64,000 nt of DNA, from NCBI RefSeq assembly GCF_015751785.1, contig NZ_JADOTY010000001.1:6510001-6574000 (forward strand). Direction: 5' to 3'. The translations under genes and the position numbers were made by a program. This document shows positions 33,926 to 42,649 of the stretch, one piece after another (the first letter of the stretch is position 1; every line of letters starts with the position of its first letter). Below the pieces are notes generated by a model that had not been told where the DNA came from, made no database searches, and was given only the letters and a program-made list of their open reading frames with translations. This DNA comes from Micromonospora vinacea (GTDB lineage: Bacteria > Actinomycetota > Actinomycetes > Mycobacteriales > Micromonosporaceae).

Positions 33926-34504
33926 ACCAGCACCCTGGCCGCGCCAGCACCGTGACGCCTCCCTCCCTGGGTTGCTTCCACTCCCCCAGGCGAGCGAGGT
34001 GCGGCAGTGTCACCTCTGGCCGGACCGCCCTCGTCTTGGCTGGTAACGCCGGCGTCCAGCGCTTGCGGTAGGTGTGAGCTGACGCCCCACCCCCAGAGGC
34101 CGGAAGGTCCCTACCCCTCTGATCCGTAACAGGCCCGAAACTACCGGTTGAAAACTCTGGAATTTTCTGCCAGCCTGAGAGCCATCGACAAGTGTGAACG
34201 TTAACAAGATCCCCTCAGCACCGGAGGCGCTTCACGCGACCATCAGGCCCACCACCTGCCATGTGACCACGTCCACCACCGGAAGAGCCCAACGTTCACG
34301 ATCACTCCCCCACGGGCGACCGGGCCGACACGCCACCACGCTTCACCCCTGGCCAGGCAGCCCAGTCGACTCGTATCCGGGCGGACGCCTGAGGTGAGTC
34401 CCGGCCCGATCGGGCGGACTCACCATCGTGCCCGCCGCGATCCGATCGGGGCCTCCCACCGGAACAGCGACAGCAATCCCCTACCCCACCACTGGAGGAT
34501 CAGC
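33926..34504. other. Intergenic region upstream of the xylanase gene
   Basis: This 579-bp region carries the promoter of the GH10-CBM13-GH62 gene and that of the leftward DUF3995-like gene. The only clear signal is the near-palindrome at 34193-34206. No convincing small gene is seen. Confidence 0.45.
34193..34206 (+). promoter_or_regulatory. LacI-type operator candidate upstream of xylanase
   Basis: TGTGAACGTTAACA is a 14-bp near-palindrome with one mismatched base pair (core AACGTT), about 300 bp before the start of the GH10-CBM13-GH62 gene. The central CG and flanking symmetry resemble operators bound by LacI-family sugar regulators. Binding is inferred. Confidence 0.4.
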
Positions 34505-36943
34505 ATGGTTTCCCGGACCCGTCCCACCGGGCGTACCCGACTACGAACACTCACTTTTTCCGGAACGGCAGCGATAATTCTGGCCCTGGCCGTGTCGCTG
34601 CTGCCCAATCTTGCTCAGGCCGCAGAGACGACCCTCGGCGCCGCCGCGGCCCAGTCTGGCCGGTACTTCGGTGCCGCTGTCGCCGCCAACAAACTCAACG
34701 ACAGCGCCTACACGACGATCCTGAACCGCGAGTTCAACAGCGTCACTCCCGAGAACGAAATGAAGATCGACGCGACCGAGCCGCAGCAGAACAACTTCAC
34801 CTTCAGCAACGCGGACCGGATCGTGAACCACGCCATCTCCCGGGGCTGGAAGGTCCGGGGCCACACCCTGGCCTGGTACTCGCAGCAGCCGGGCTGGATG
34901 CAGAGCATGGAGGGCACCGCGCTGCGCAACGCGATGCTGAACCACGTCACCAGGGTGGCCACCTACTACCGGGGCAAGATCGACTCGTGGGACGTGGTGA
35001 ACGAGGCGTTCGAGGACGGCAACAGCGGCGCCCGCCGCAACTCGAACCTGCAGCGCACCGGCAACGACTGGATCGAGGCGGCGTTCCGCGCCGCCGACGC
35101 GGCCGACCCGAACGCGAAGCTCTGCTACAACGACTACAACACCGACAACTGGACCTGGGCCAAGACGCAGGCCGTGTACAACATGGTGCGCGACTTCAAG
35201 TCTCGTGGGGTGCCGATCGACTGCGTCGGCTTCCAGTCGCACTTCAACGCCAACTCGCCGTACAACAGCAACTACCGCACCACGCTGTCCAGCTTCGCCG
35301 CTCTCGGGGTGGATGTGCAGATCACCGAATTGGACATCGAGGGATCTGGTACGACGCAGGCCAACACCTACCGCAGTGTGGTCAACGACTGCCTTGCCGT
35401 GGCTCGCTGCAACGGGGTCACCGTGTGGGGGGTGCGCGACTGCGACTCGTGGCGCTCCAGCGGCACTCCGCTGCTCTTCGAGTGCAACGGCAACAAGAAG
35501 GCCGCCTACACGGCCACCCTTGAGGCGCTGAACAGCGCCGGCCCCGGGCCCACTCCCACGCCCACCACGCCGGGGCCCACCCCCACCGTCCCACCCGGCT
35601 CCGCCTCGGAGATCGTGGGCACACAGTCCGGTCGGTGCGTCGACGTACCCAACGCCTCGACCACGAACGGCACGCGGGTCCAGCTCTACGACTGCAACAA
35701 GCAGACCAACCAGGCATGGACCTACACCTCGGGCAAACAACTGCAGGTGTACGGGAACATGTGCCTCGACGCCGCCGGGACCGGCAACGGTGCGGCGGTG
35801 CAGATCTACAGCTGCCACAGCCAGACCAACCAACAGTGGAACGTCAACTCCAACGGCACCATCAGCAACGTCCAGTCCGGACGCTGCCTGGACGCCTGGA
35901 GCACCACCAACGGAGCCCAGATCCAGCTCTACGACTGCCACGGACAGACCAACCAGCAGTTCCGACTCGCCACTTCCGGCGGGCCCACCCAAACCCCGAC
36001 GCCGACACCGACGACGCCGCCGCCGACCGGTGGCACGTGTGATCTCCCCTCGTCGTACCGCTGGTCGTCGACGGGCGCGCTGGCGCAGCCGAGGTCGGGA
36101 TGGGTGTCGCTGAAGGACTTCACCGTCGCGCCGTACAACGGTCAGCAGCTCGTCTACGCCACCACCCACGACACCGGCACCACGTGGGGATCGATGAACT
36201 TCGGCCTCTTCAGCAACTACTCGCAGATGGGCTCGGCCAGCCAGAACGCGATGAACAACGCGACGGTCGCACCGTCGCTGTTCTACTTCGCACCGCGCAA
36301 CATCTGGGTGCTGGCCTACCAGTGGGGCGGCACGGCCTTCTCGTACCGGACCTCCAGCGACCCGACCAACCCGAACGGGTGGTCGTCGCCGCAGACACTG
36401 TTCACCGGAAGCATCTCCAACTCCAGCACCGGCCCGATCGACCAGGCACTCATCGGTGACGACCAGAACATGTACCTGTTCTTCGCCGGAGACAACGGCC
36501 GGATCTACCGGGCCAGCATGCCCATCGGGAACTTCCCGGGCAGCTTCGGCTCCAACTACACGACCATCATGACCGACACGACAAACAACCTCTTCGAGGC
36601 CGTTCAGGTCTACAAGCTCCAGGGCCTGAACAAGTACCTCATGATCGTCGAGGCGATCGGCTCGCAGGGCCGCTACTTCCGCTCGTTCACGGCCACCAGC
36701 CTGGGTGGTTCGTGGACGCCGCAGGCCACCAGCGAGAGCAACCCGTTCGCCGGCAAGGCCAACAGCGGTGCCACCTGGACCAACGACATCAGTCACGGCG
36801 AACTGCTGCGGACCAACGCCGATCAGACGATGACCGTTGACGCCTGCAACCTGCAACTGCTCTACCAGGGGCGCTCCCCCAGCTCTGGCGGCGACTACGG
36901 CCTCCTGCCGTACCGGCCGGGTCTGCTGACGCTGCAACGCTGA
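34505..36943 (+). CDS. Trimodular xylanase-arabinofuranosidase, GH10-CBM13-GH62
   Basis: The 812-residue secreted protein has a signal peptide (~1-39, ending AQA) and three modules. GH10 xylanase (~43-345) has acid/base Glu167 in WDVVNEAFED and nucleophile Glu275 in VQITELDIEG. A Thr/Pro linker leads to CBM13 ricin-B (~366-490), with three QxW-type repeats (QTNQAW, QTNQQW, QTNQQF). A second linker leads to GH62 arabinofuranosidase (~512-812), with likely Asp538 (SLKDFT), Asp646 and Glu698 (LFEAVQVYKL). It would cut the xylan backbone and remove arabinose side chains. GGAGG precedes ATG 34505. A strong terminator follows the gene. Confidence 0.93.
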   Translation: MVSRTRPTGRTRLRTLTFSGTAAIILALAVSLLPNLAQAAETTLGAAAAQSGRYFGAAVAANKLNDSAYTTILNREFNSVTPENEMKIDATEPQQNNFTFSNADRIVNHAISRGWKVRGHTLAWYSQQPGWMQSMEGTALRNAMLNHVTRVATYYRGKIDSWDVVNEAFEDGNSGARRNSNLQRTGNDWIEAAFRAADAADPNAKLCYNDYNTDNWTWAKTQAVYNMVRDFKSRGVPIDCVGFQSHFNANSPYNSNYRTTLSSFAALGVDVQITELDIEGSGTTQANTYRSVVNDCLAVARCNGVTVWGVRDCDSWRSSGTPLLFECNGNKKAAYTATLEALNSAGPGPTPTPTTPGPTPTVPPGSASEIVGTQSGRCVDVPNASTTNGTRVQLYDCNKQTNQAWTYTSGKQLQVYGNMCLDAAGTGNGAAVQIYSCHSQTNQQWNVNSNGTISNVQSGRCLDAWSTTNGAQIQLYDCHGQTNQQFRLATSGGPTQTPTPTPTTPPPTGGTCDLPSSYRWSSTGALAQPRSGWVSLKDFTVAPYNGQQLVYATTHDTGTTWGSMNFGLFSNYSQMGSASQNAMNNATVAPSLFYFAPRNIWVLAYQWGGTAFSYRTSSDPTNPNGWSSPQTLFTGSISNSSTGPIDQALIGDDQNMYLFFAGDNGRIYRASMPIGNFPGSFGSNYTTIMTDTTNNLFEAVQVYKLQGLNKYLMIVEAIGSQGRYFRSFTATSLGGSWTPQATSESNPFAGKANSGATWTNDISHGELLRTNADQTMTVDACNLQLLYQGRSPSSGGDYGLLPYRPGLLTLQR

Positions 36944-36957
36944 CGACCGGACATCGC

Positions 36958-37000
36958 CGGGGCGGGTGGGCTCGGCACCACACCGAGCCCACCCGCCCCG
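36958..37000 (+). terminator. Strong hairpin after the xylanase gene
   Basis: A perfect 18-bp stem (CGGGGCGGGTGGGCTCGG and its complement) with a 7-base loop starts 15 bp after the stop codon. No U-run follows, which is common in high-G+C actinobacteria. It separates the xylanase from the cutinase gene. Confidence 0.75.
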
Positions 37001-37029
37001 CACCCATCCACCACCAGGAGGTAGCGATA

Positions 37030-38412
37030 GTGCGAGGACACGGACACCACCCCCCGCCCTCGGGGAACACCCATGGCGACCGAGGGTCCGCCCGGTTTCG
37101 GGGACGGATGGTCAAGCTCGCCGCGGCCGGGATCGCCGCCGTCGTCGGGTTGTTCACCATCACCGTGGCGACCGGGTCGGCGTCGGCCGCCGACAACCCG
37201 TACCAGCGGGGCCCGGACCCCACGCAGGCCAGCGTCACCGCCGTGAACGGCCCCTTCGCCAACACCTCGGTCAGCGTCCCGACCGGGTACGGCTTCAACG
37301 GCGGCAGGATCTACTACCCGACCGACACCAGTCAGGGCACCTTCGGTGCCATCGCGATCTCGCCGGGTTACACAGCGTTGTTCTCCGCCGAACTCGCCTG
37401 GATGGGACCGTGGCTGGCCTCCCACGGCTTCGTCGTGATCGGCATCGAGACCAACAGCCGCAACGACTTCGACACCGCCCGAGGCACCCAGTTGCTCGCC
37501 GCACTGGACTACCTCACCCAGCAGAGCCCGGTACGTGACCGGGTCGACCCCAGCCGGTTGGCGGTCGCCGGTCACTCCATGGGCGGCGGTGGCGCGCTGA
37601 GCGCAGCCACCCGCCGCCCGTCGTTGAAGGCAGTGGTCGGCATCGCGCCGTACTCGCCGTCGTCGAACCTGGCCAACGACCGGGTGCCCACCATGATCTT
37701 CTCTGGGCAGGCGGACACGGTGGTCACCCCGTCCTACGCCACCGGCCTGTACAACAGCCTCCCGGCTACGACGGAGAGCGTCTACCTGGAGGTCGCCGGT
37801 GCCGATCATGGCTTCATGGTCGGACGGTCGAACCCGGTGATGGTCCGGACCATGCTGCCGTTCGTCAAGATGTTCATCGACAACGACACCCGGTACAGCC
37901 AGTTCCTCTGCCCACTGCTGGATTCCAGCGGCGTGGTCACCTACCGCAGCACGTGCCCGTTGCTGCCCTCGACACCGACCACCCCCACGCCGACCCCCAC
38001 CGATCCGCCGACAACCCCACCCGGCTCGGCCTCCGAGATCGTCGGCACGCAGTCCGGTCGGTGCCTCGACGTACCCAACGCCTCCCGTAACAACGGCACC
38101 CGGGTCCAGCTCTACGACTGCAACAAGCAGACCAACCAGGCATGGACCTACACCTCCAGCAAACAACTGCAGGTGTACGGCACCATGTGCCTCGACGCGG
38201 CTGGAACCGCCAACGGCGCCGCCGTGCAGATCTACAGCTGCCACAGCCAGACCAACCAACAGTGGAACCTCAACTCCAACGGCACCATCAGCAACGTCCA
38301 GTCCGGACGTTGCCTCGACACCTGGAGCACCACCAACGGAGCCCAGATCCAGCTCTACGACTGCCACGGACGAACCAACCAGCAGTTCCGACTCGCCGCC
38401 CTCGCACGATGA
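37030..38412 (+). CDS. PET-hydrolase-type cutinase with C-terminal CBM13
   Basis: The 460-residue secreted protein has a signal region ending TGSASA, an alpha/beta hydrolase domain (~56-310) and, after a Thr/Pro linker, a CBM13 (~330-458). The hydrolase matches Thermobifida-type cutinases: NPYQRGPDPT at the start, SPGYTALFSAELAWMG with oxyanion Tyr114, nucleophile Ser183 in GHSMGGGG, Asp229, His260 in GADHGF, and the C-terminal disulfide Cys294-Cys309 (QFLCP, YRSTCP). The aromatic residue that is Trp in PET-active enzymes is Tyr208 (IAPYSP). AGGAGG precedes GTG 37030. Its substrate may be cutin-like polyester or acetylated polysaccharide; activity on PET is untested. Confidence 0.9.
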   Translation: MRGHGHHPPPSGNTHGDRGSARFRGRMVKLAAAGIAAVVGLFTITVATGSASAADNPYQRGPDPTQASVTAVNGPFANTSVSVPTGYGFNGGRIYYPTDTSQGTFGAIAISPGYTALFSAELAWMGPWLASHGFVVIGIETNSRNDFDTARGTQLLAALDYLTQQSPVRDRVDPSRLAVAGHSMGGGGALSAATRRPSLKAVVGIAPYSPSSNLANDRVPTMIFSGQADTVVTPSYATGLYNSLPATTESVYLEVAGADHGFMVGRSNPVMVRTMLPFVKMFIDNDTRYSQFLCPLLDSSGVVTYRSTCPLLPSTPTTPTPTPTDPPTTPPGSASEIVGTQSGRCLDVPNASRNNGTRVQLYDCNKQTNQAWTYTSSKQLQVYGTMCLDAAGTANGAAVQIYSCHSQTNQQWNLNSNGTISNVQSGRCLDTWSTTNGAQIQLYDCHGRTNQQFRLAALAR

Positions 38413-38500
38413 TCACGGCTGGCTCCGCGCACGACCTGTTCGAGGGTGTGCAGATCCACCAGCGGTAGGGCGAAACACCTGACACAGGACGGACTGGAAC

Positions 38501-38531
38501 GGGCGGACCCGGCGTCACGCCGGGTCCGCCC
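38501..38531. terminator. Bidirectional hairpin between convergent genes
   Basis: A perfect 14-bp stem (GGGCGGACCCGGCG and its complement) with a 3-base loop lies between the cutinase stop at 38412 and the stop of the leftward acetyltransferase at 38573. It could terminate both. Confidence 0.7.
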
Positions 38532-38572
38532 GCATCCGGTGAAGGCCACGCCTTGAGTCGGCCAGCCGCCTA

Positions 38573-39079
38573 TTACTCGGCTTCGACCTCGGTGCGGTAG
38601 ACGGTCAAGCCGCGTCGCTGATAGTTGCGCAGTGCATTCGGATGGTCCAAGGAACATGTGTGCAGCCAAACCCTGCGTACCGCTGGAGACTCCACGGCCT
38701 CACTGCCCCAGGCCTGCCGGATGGTCAACGTCAGCGCATGGCCACCGAGACCCCTCCCGACATATTCGGGCAACAGCCCAAACGCGGTGATCTCCACATC
38801 TCCGTCAGACTGGGGTTCCAGATTCGCAACCCCCACGGTCTCGTCCTCCAGCGTGATGAACCAGTACTGGCGCAGCGGACGACACCGCACCAGCTCCTGC
38901 CACTCTTCGTCAGTGCGAGACGCACTCCGCCACCCGTAAGGGGCTCCGACCTGAGCATTGGTGGCACGCACGAGCGGCAGGCCACCGTCGACGCGCCGCA
39001 GAAGAAGTTCCGGCACCACCTTCCCCGGTCGCAGGTCCGTGGGGTCATTCATCTCCAGGTAGGTGACAACCTTCGCCAT
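38573..39079 (-). CDS. GNAT family N-acetyltransferase
   Basis: The 168-residue protein is a single-domain GNAT: QYWFITLEDETVGVANLE, EITAFGLLPEYVGRGLGGHAL (acetyl-CoA loop) and VWLHTCSLDHPNALRNYQRRGL. No substrate can be assigned from sequence. ATG 39079 is the start; upstream bases give only a weak Shine-Dalgarno. It lies 80 bp from the end of the two-component response-regulator gene on the same strand. Confidence 0.88.
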   Translation of the reverse strand: MAKVVTYLEMNDPTDLRPGKVVPELLLRRVDGGLPLVRATNAQVGAPYGWRSASRTDEEWQELVRCRPLRQYWFITLEDETVGVANLEPQSDGDVEITAFGLLPEYVGRGLGGHALTLTIRQAWGSEAVESPAVRRVWLHTCSLDHPNALRNYQRRGLTVYRTEVEAE

Positions 39080-39159
39080 GCCGGCAGGCTACCCAGGCGA
39101 GGTTCGGTGCGCGGCTGCCGGCTACACGAACGGTCCGATCCGTGCTGATGACGGTGCGT

Positions 39160-39762
39160 CTACAGCCAGTCGTGTTCGCGGGCGTAGCGGGCCGCTTCGT
39201 GGCGGGTCCGGGTCTGGGTCTTACGCATCGCGTTGGACAGATAGTTGCGGACGGTGCCCGGAGCGAGGTGGAGCCGCGCGGCGATGTCGACGACCGAGTA
39301 GCCCTCGCCGGTGACCCGCAGGACGTCGACTTCACGGTCGGTGAGCGGGCAGTCCTCGGTGACGGCGAGCGCGGACACGTCCGGGTCGATCCAGCGTTTT
39401 CCCGCGTGCAGGGTCGCGATGACCGAGGTGATGTGGGCCGGCTCGGCGGACTTGCTGACGAAGCCCTGGACGCCGAGCTTCAGCGCCTTACGCAGCACGC
39501 CGGGGCGGGCGTGCCGGGTCAGCATGAGGATCACCTGCTCCGGTCGCTCGCGGCGGATCTCGGCGACCGCGCCCAGGCCGTCCACGCCCGGCATCTCCAG
39601 GTCGATGACCAGCACGTCGGGGCGGTGTCGCAGGGTGGCAGCGATCGCTGTCTGGCCGTCCTGCGCCTCGGCGAGCACAGTGATGTCGCCCTCCATCGGC
39701 AGCAGCGCCGCCAGGGCCGTGCGCAGCAGTGCCTCGTCGTCGGCGAGCACGATTGTGGTCAT
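39160..39762 (-). CDS. NarL/DesR-type response regulator
   Basis: The 200-residue protein has a complete receiver (LADDEALLRTAL, phosphoacceptor Asp in VLVIDLEMPGVDG, Lys in FVSKSAEP) and a LuxR-type helix-turn-helix (LTDREVDVLRVTGEGYSVVDI, APGTVRNYLSNAMRK). Its ATG overlaps the histidine-kinase stop by 4 bp. The pair resembles DesK/DesR and the many actinobacterial systems controlling ABC exporters. It probably binds the large palindrome between the kinase gene and the divergent ABC transporter. Confidence 0.92.
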   Translation of the reverse strand: MTTIVLADDEALLRTALAALLPMEGDITVLAEAQDGQTAIAATLRHRPDVLVIDLEMPGVDGLGAVAEIRRERPEQVILMLTRHARPGVLRKALKLGVQGFVSKSAEPAHITSVIATLHAGKRWIDPDVSALAVTEDCPLTDREVDVLRVTGEGYSVVDIAARLHLAPGTVRNYLSNAMRKTQTRTRHEAARYAREHDWL

Positions 39763-40934
39763 CGGCGGTCCTTTCCCGTGACGGTCGGGGCCGCGTCGGC
39801 CCGCGCGGGTGGGAAGACCGCTGCGGTCAGGAACCGCTGGTCCTTCTGTTCCACCGTCAGGTCGCCTCCGTCGCCTGCCACCCGTTGCCTCAGCGCCGCC
39901 AGTCCCCTGAGCTCGGGGGCCGTGGTGGCGGTCACGCCGTCGTTGACGATGGTGATGCCCGACGCGGTGAGCGTGATCTGCACCTGGGTGGCCTGCGCGT
40001 GCCGCAGGATGTTGGTGGTCGTCTCCCGCAGCACCTGCCCGAGCAGTTCGCTGACGCGGGCGTCGACCTCGGCCTCCCGGGTCACCCGGACCCGGATGCC
40101 GGCGGCCTCGAACAGGTTCTTCGCGTTCTCGATCTCCGCGGTGAGGTTGAGCCGCCGTTGCGCGTAGGCGAGTTCCTTGGTCTGCGCGATGGTGTCGCTG
40201 ACCAACGTGTACGTCTCCCGCAGTTCCTTCTCCGCCCGAGCGGTGTCGTTGAGCAGCAGTCGCTGGGCGAGGGCGATCTTCAGCTTGACCACGTGCAGGG
40301 TGTGGCCCTGGATGTCGTGCAGGTCGCTGGCGAACCGCACGCGCTCCCGGACCACTGCCAGCTCCGCCTCGCGTTCCCGGGTCTGTTCGAGCTCCCGGAT
40401 GAGGTCGTAGAACCGCTCGCCCACCACGGTGAAGACCGTCACGATGACGGTGAGGGCGGTCGGGATGAGGACGTAGGTGACCAGGACGTGACCGACGTCG
40501 TCCCGCTGCACCAGCAGCCGCGCCGCGCCGACGGCGGCGACGTAGGTGAACAGTCCCGCCACCACCAGCTTCCGGTGTCGTCGCACCTCGCGCAGGGCAA
40601 GCGAGCCGACGGCGCAGAAACCCCAGTAGGCGTTGGGGCTGCCAACCACCAGGACCCCGAGCGGCCAGACCGCTGCCGCTACGACCAGGCAGGGCAGCGC
40701 GACCCGGGCGAGGTCGTTGGCCGTCCACCGTTCGAAGGCCACCACGCCCGCCACGGCCCCCGGCGCCAGGACGACGACGTGCCACCAGGTACGCGCATCG
40801 GTGTAGAGCAGGACCGCCGCGGCGAACACCACCGGCGGCAGTGACGTGGCCAGGTTGAGCCGGCGCAGCCTTCCCTGCGTCGACTCGGTGAAGCGCGGCG
40901 ATCTCCCGGTCACCACCTCAGTATCCGGCAGCAA
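39759..40934 (-). CDS. Sensor histidine kinase, HisKA_3 type
   Basis: The protein of up to 391 residues has about six N-terminal membrane helices (VFAAAVLLYTDAR through LIPTALTVIVTVFTV), a coiled region (LIRELEQTREREAELAVV), and the HisKA_3 phosphoacceptor segment FASDLHDIQGHTLHVV with His about residue 216. The HATPase part is short, with ETTTNILRHAQATQV and ITIVNDGVTA. The start is uncertain: TTG 40934 or a GTG six to seven codons later. Neither has a clear ribosome-binding site, so the message may be leaderless. It partners the downstream response regulator. Confidence 0.9.
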   Translation of the reverse strand: MLPDTEVVTGRSPRFTESTQGRLRRLNLATSLPPVVFAAAVLLYTDARTWWHVVVLAPGAVAGVVAFERWTANDLARVALPCLVVAAAVWPLGVLVVGSPNAYWGFCAVGSLALREVRRHRKLVVAGLFTYVAAVGAARLLVQRDDVGHVLVTYVLIPTALTVIVTVFTVVGERFYDLIRELEQTREREAELAVVRERVRFASDLHDIQGHTLHVVKLKIALAQRLLLNDTARAEKELRETYTLVSDTIAQTKELAYAQRRLNLTAEIENAKNLFEAAGIRVRVTREAEVDARVSELLGQVLRETTTNILRHAQATQVQITLTASGITIVNDGVTATTAPELRGLAALRQRVAGDGGDLTVEQKDQRFLTAAVFPPARADAAPTVTGKDRR

Positions 40935-40945
40935 GGGGTCACGAC

Positions 40946-40987
40946 CAGTGACACCACGTCACATGCGGTGGTGACGTGGTGCCACTG
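40946..40987. promoter_or_regulatory. Large palindrome between two-component and ABC genes
   Basis: Two 17-bp arms match at 16 of 17 positions (CAGTGACACCACGTCAC and the inverted CAGTGGCACCACGTCAC), with an 8-base spacer. It fills the divergent promoter region between the histidine kinase (40934) and the ABC ATPase (41022). The inner 10-bp arms are perfect. It is the obvious binding site for the response regulator. Confidence 0.65.
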
Positions 40988-41021
40988 ACGGGTCGGCCGC
41001 GCCCGCGCTGTCATTGGGTAC

Positions 41022-41903
41022 ATGTCCACCACACCTGTCATCGAAGTCGAGCGGCTGAACCTCACCTACGGCGACTTCCACGCCGTGAAGGACCTCTCCT
41101 TCGAGGTACGGCCCGGAGAGCTCTACGCGCTGCTGGGCACCAACGGAGCTGGAAAGACCTCGACCCTGGAGGTTGTCGAGGGACACCGGAGGCCAACCTC
41201 GGGCACCGTACGCGTCTTCGGGCGCAGCCCCGACGACCGGCGAGCGGTACGTCCCCGAATGGGCGTCATGCTCCAGGAGAGCGGATTCTCCCCGGACCTC
41301 ACAGTCCGTGAGTCCGTCGGTCTGGTCGGCCGGCTCACCCGACGCACCGACGACGTCGACCGGGTGCTCGACCTGGTCGACCTCACCGGCCGGGCCCGCC
41401 GCAAGGTGTCGCAGCTGTCCGGCGGGGAGAAGCGGCGGCTGGACTTCGCCACCGCGGTCTACGGCACCCCGGAGCTGATCTTCCTGGACGAGCCGACCAC
41501 CGGCCTCGACATTCAGTCCCGCGACGCCGTCTGGGCGACGGTGGACCGGCTGCGGGAGAACGGCGCGACCATCGTGCTCACCACGCACTACCTGGAGGAG
41601 GCACAACAGCGCGCGGACCGGATCGGGCTGATGCACGAGGGCGCCTTCCACCGGGAGGGCACCGTCTCCGAGCTGACCCGAACACTGCCCGCGGTCATCC
41701 GCTTCTCCCTCCCGGCATCGGCGCCGACGCTGCCGGTGCGGGCCGCCGTCGACGCGGACGGGAAGGCCGTCGTCGAGACCTTCGAGCTGCAGAGGGACCT
41801 GCACCTCCTACTCGGCTGGGCGCAGGACCACAGCGTGGAGCTGCGCGACCTGGCGGCGGGGCCGACCCGGCTCGACGACGTCTTCCGTGCCATCAACAGT
41901 TGA
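41022..41903 (+). CDS. ABC transporter ATP-binding protein
   Basis: The 293-residue ATPase has Walker A GTNGAGKTS, a Q-loop (GVMLQESGFSPDLTV), the signature LSGGEKRRLDFA, Walker B LIFLDEPTTGLD and the H-loop TTHYLEEA, followed by a DrrA-like C-terminal tail. It starts at ATG 41022, behind the palindrome. It would drive the ABC-2 permease encoded 26 bp downstream. With the divergent two-component system this forms a regulated exporter. The substrate (drug, lipid or peptide) is unknown. Confidence 0.92.
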   Translation: MSTTPVIEVERLNLTYGDFHAVKDLSFEVRPGELYALLGTNGAGKTSTLEVVEGHRRPTSGTVRVFGRSPDDRRAVRPRMGVMLQESGFSPDLTVRESVGLVGRLTRRTDDVDRVLDLVDLTGRARRKVSQLSGGEKRRLDFATAVYGTPELIFLDEPTTGLDIQSRDAVWATVDRLRENGATIVLTTHYLEEAQQRADRIGLMHEGAFHREGTVSELTRTLPAVIRFSLPASAPTLPVRAAVDADGKAVVETFELQRDLHLLLGWAQDHSVELRDLAAGPTRLDDVFRAINS

Positions 41904-41929
41904 TTCGTTCTTCCGACAGGAGCGTCACC

Positions 41930-42649
41930 GTGTTGTCCATCGCGTCCAGCGAACTGATCCAACTCTTCCGCAACCGACTGGTGCTGATCACCAGCCTCAT
42001 CATCCCGGTAGTCGTCAGCGCGTACTTCGTCCGTCAGCACGAGACCTTCGCCGACATCGGGAGTCTCGGCTACATCGCCGCGATCGTCATGTTCACGATC
42101 GCCGCGTTCGGGCTCTACGCCACCGCCGTCACCACCCTGGCCTCCCGGCGGCAGAATCTCTTCCTCAAGCGGCTGCGCTCCACCGCCGCAAGCGACACGA
42201 GCATCCTCGCCGGGCTGCTGCTGCCCGTGGTCGTGCTCGCCGTGGTGCAGGTGACAGCGATCCTGACCGCCCTGGCCGTGGTCGCCGGCGGACCGGCGAA
42301 CGTCGCCCTGCTGGTGGTGGCGACCATCGCGGCCCTGGCCATGCTGATCGGCCTCGCGCTGGCCACCGCCGGGCTGACGAACTCCCCCGAACACGCCCAG
42401 GTCACCACCCTGCCCGTCACACTCGGGGTGATCGCCGTGACCACCTGGGTGGGCATCTCCGGCACCGAGAACCTCGCCTGGCTCAAGCGACTCCTGCCCG
42501 GCGGCGCCGCCACCGAACTGACCATGAACGCCTGGAACGGCGGCGTCGCCGTAACCGACTCCCTGCTCCTGCTCGCACCCACCCTCGCCTGGGTCGCCAT
42601 CGCCGTCGCCCTCGCCACCCGACTCTTCCGCTGGGAGCCCCGCCGATGA
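41930..42649 (+). CDS. ABC-2 type transporter permease
   Basis: AGGAG at 41918-41922 supports GTG 41930 rather than an upstream TTG. The 239-residue protein has six hydrophobic segments, starting with LFRNRLVLITSLIIPVVVSAYF and including ILAGLLLPVVVLAVVQVTAIL and LLLLAPTLAWVAIAVALA. The SRRQNLFLKRLRSTAASD loop between helices is typical of DrrB-like permeases. It pairs with the ATPase upstream and overlaps the GPP34 start by 4 bp. Confidence 0.9.
   Translation: MLSIASSELIQLFRNRLVLITSLIIPVVVSAYFVRQHETFADIGSLGYIAAIVMFTIAAFGLYATAVTTLASRRQNLFLKRLRSTAASDTSILAGLLLPVVVLAVVQVTAILTALAVVAGGPANVALLVVATIAALAMLIGLALATAGLTNSPEHAQVTTLPVTLGVIAVTTWVGISGTENLAWLKRLLPGGAATELTMNAWNGGVAVTDSLLLLAPTLAWVAIAVALATRLFRWEPRR

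Noticed and set aside
34541..37003. 820-codon open frame on the minus strand opposite the xylanase gene
   Set aside because: It is antisense to a clearly modular enzyme; its product is a Val/Gly/Arg-rich text without domains, as expected from third-position G/C bias.
41887..42645. Upstream extension of the GPP34 frame through the permease gene
   Set aside because: The part before 42646 is Arg/His/Pro-rich and out of frame with the permease; the GPP34 domain begins at ATG 42646 with an ATGA overlap.
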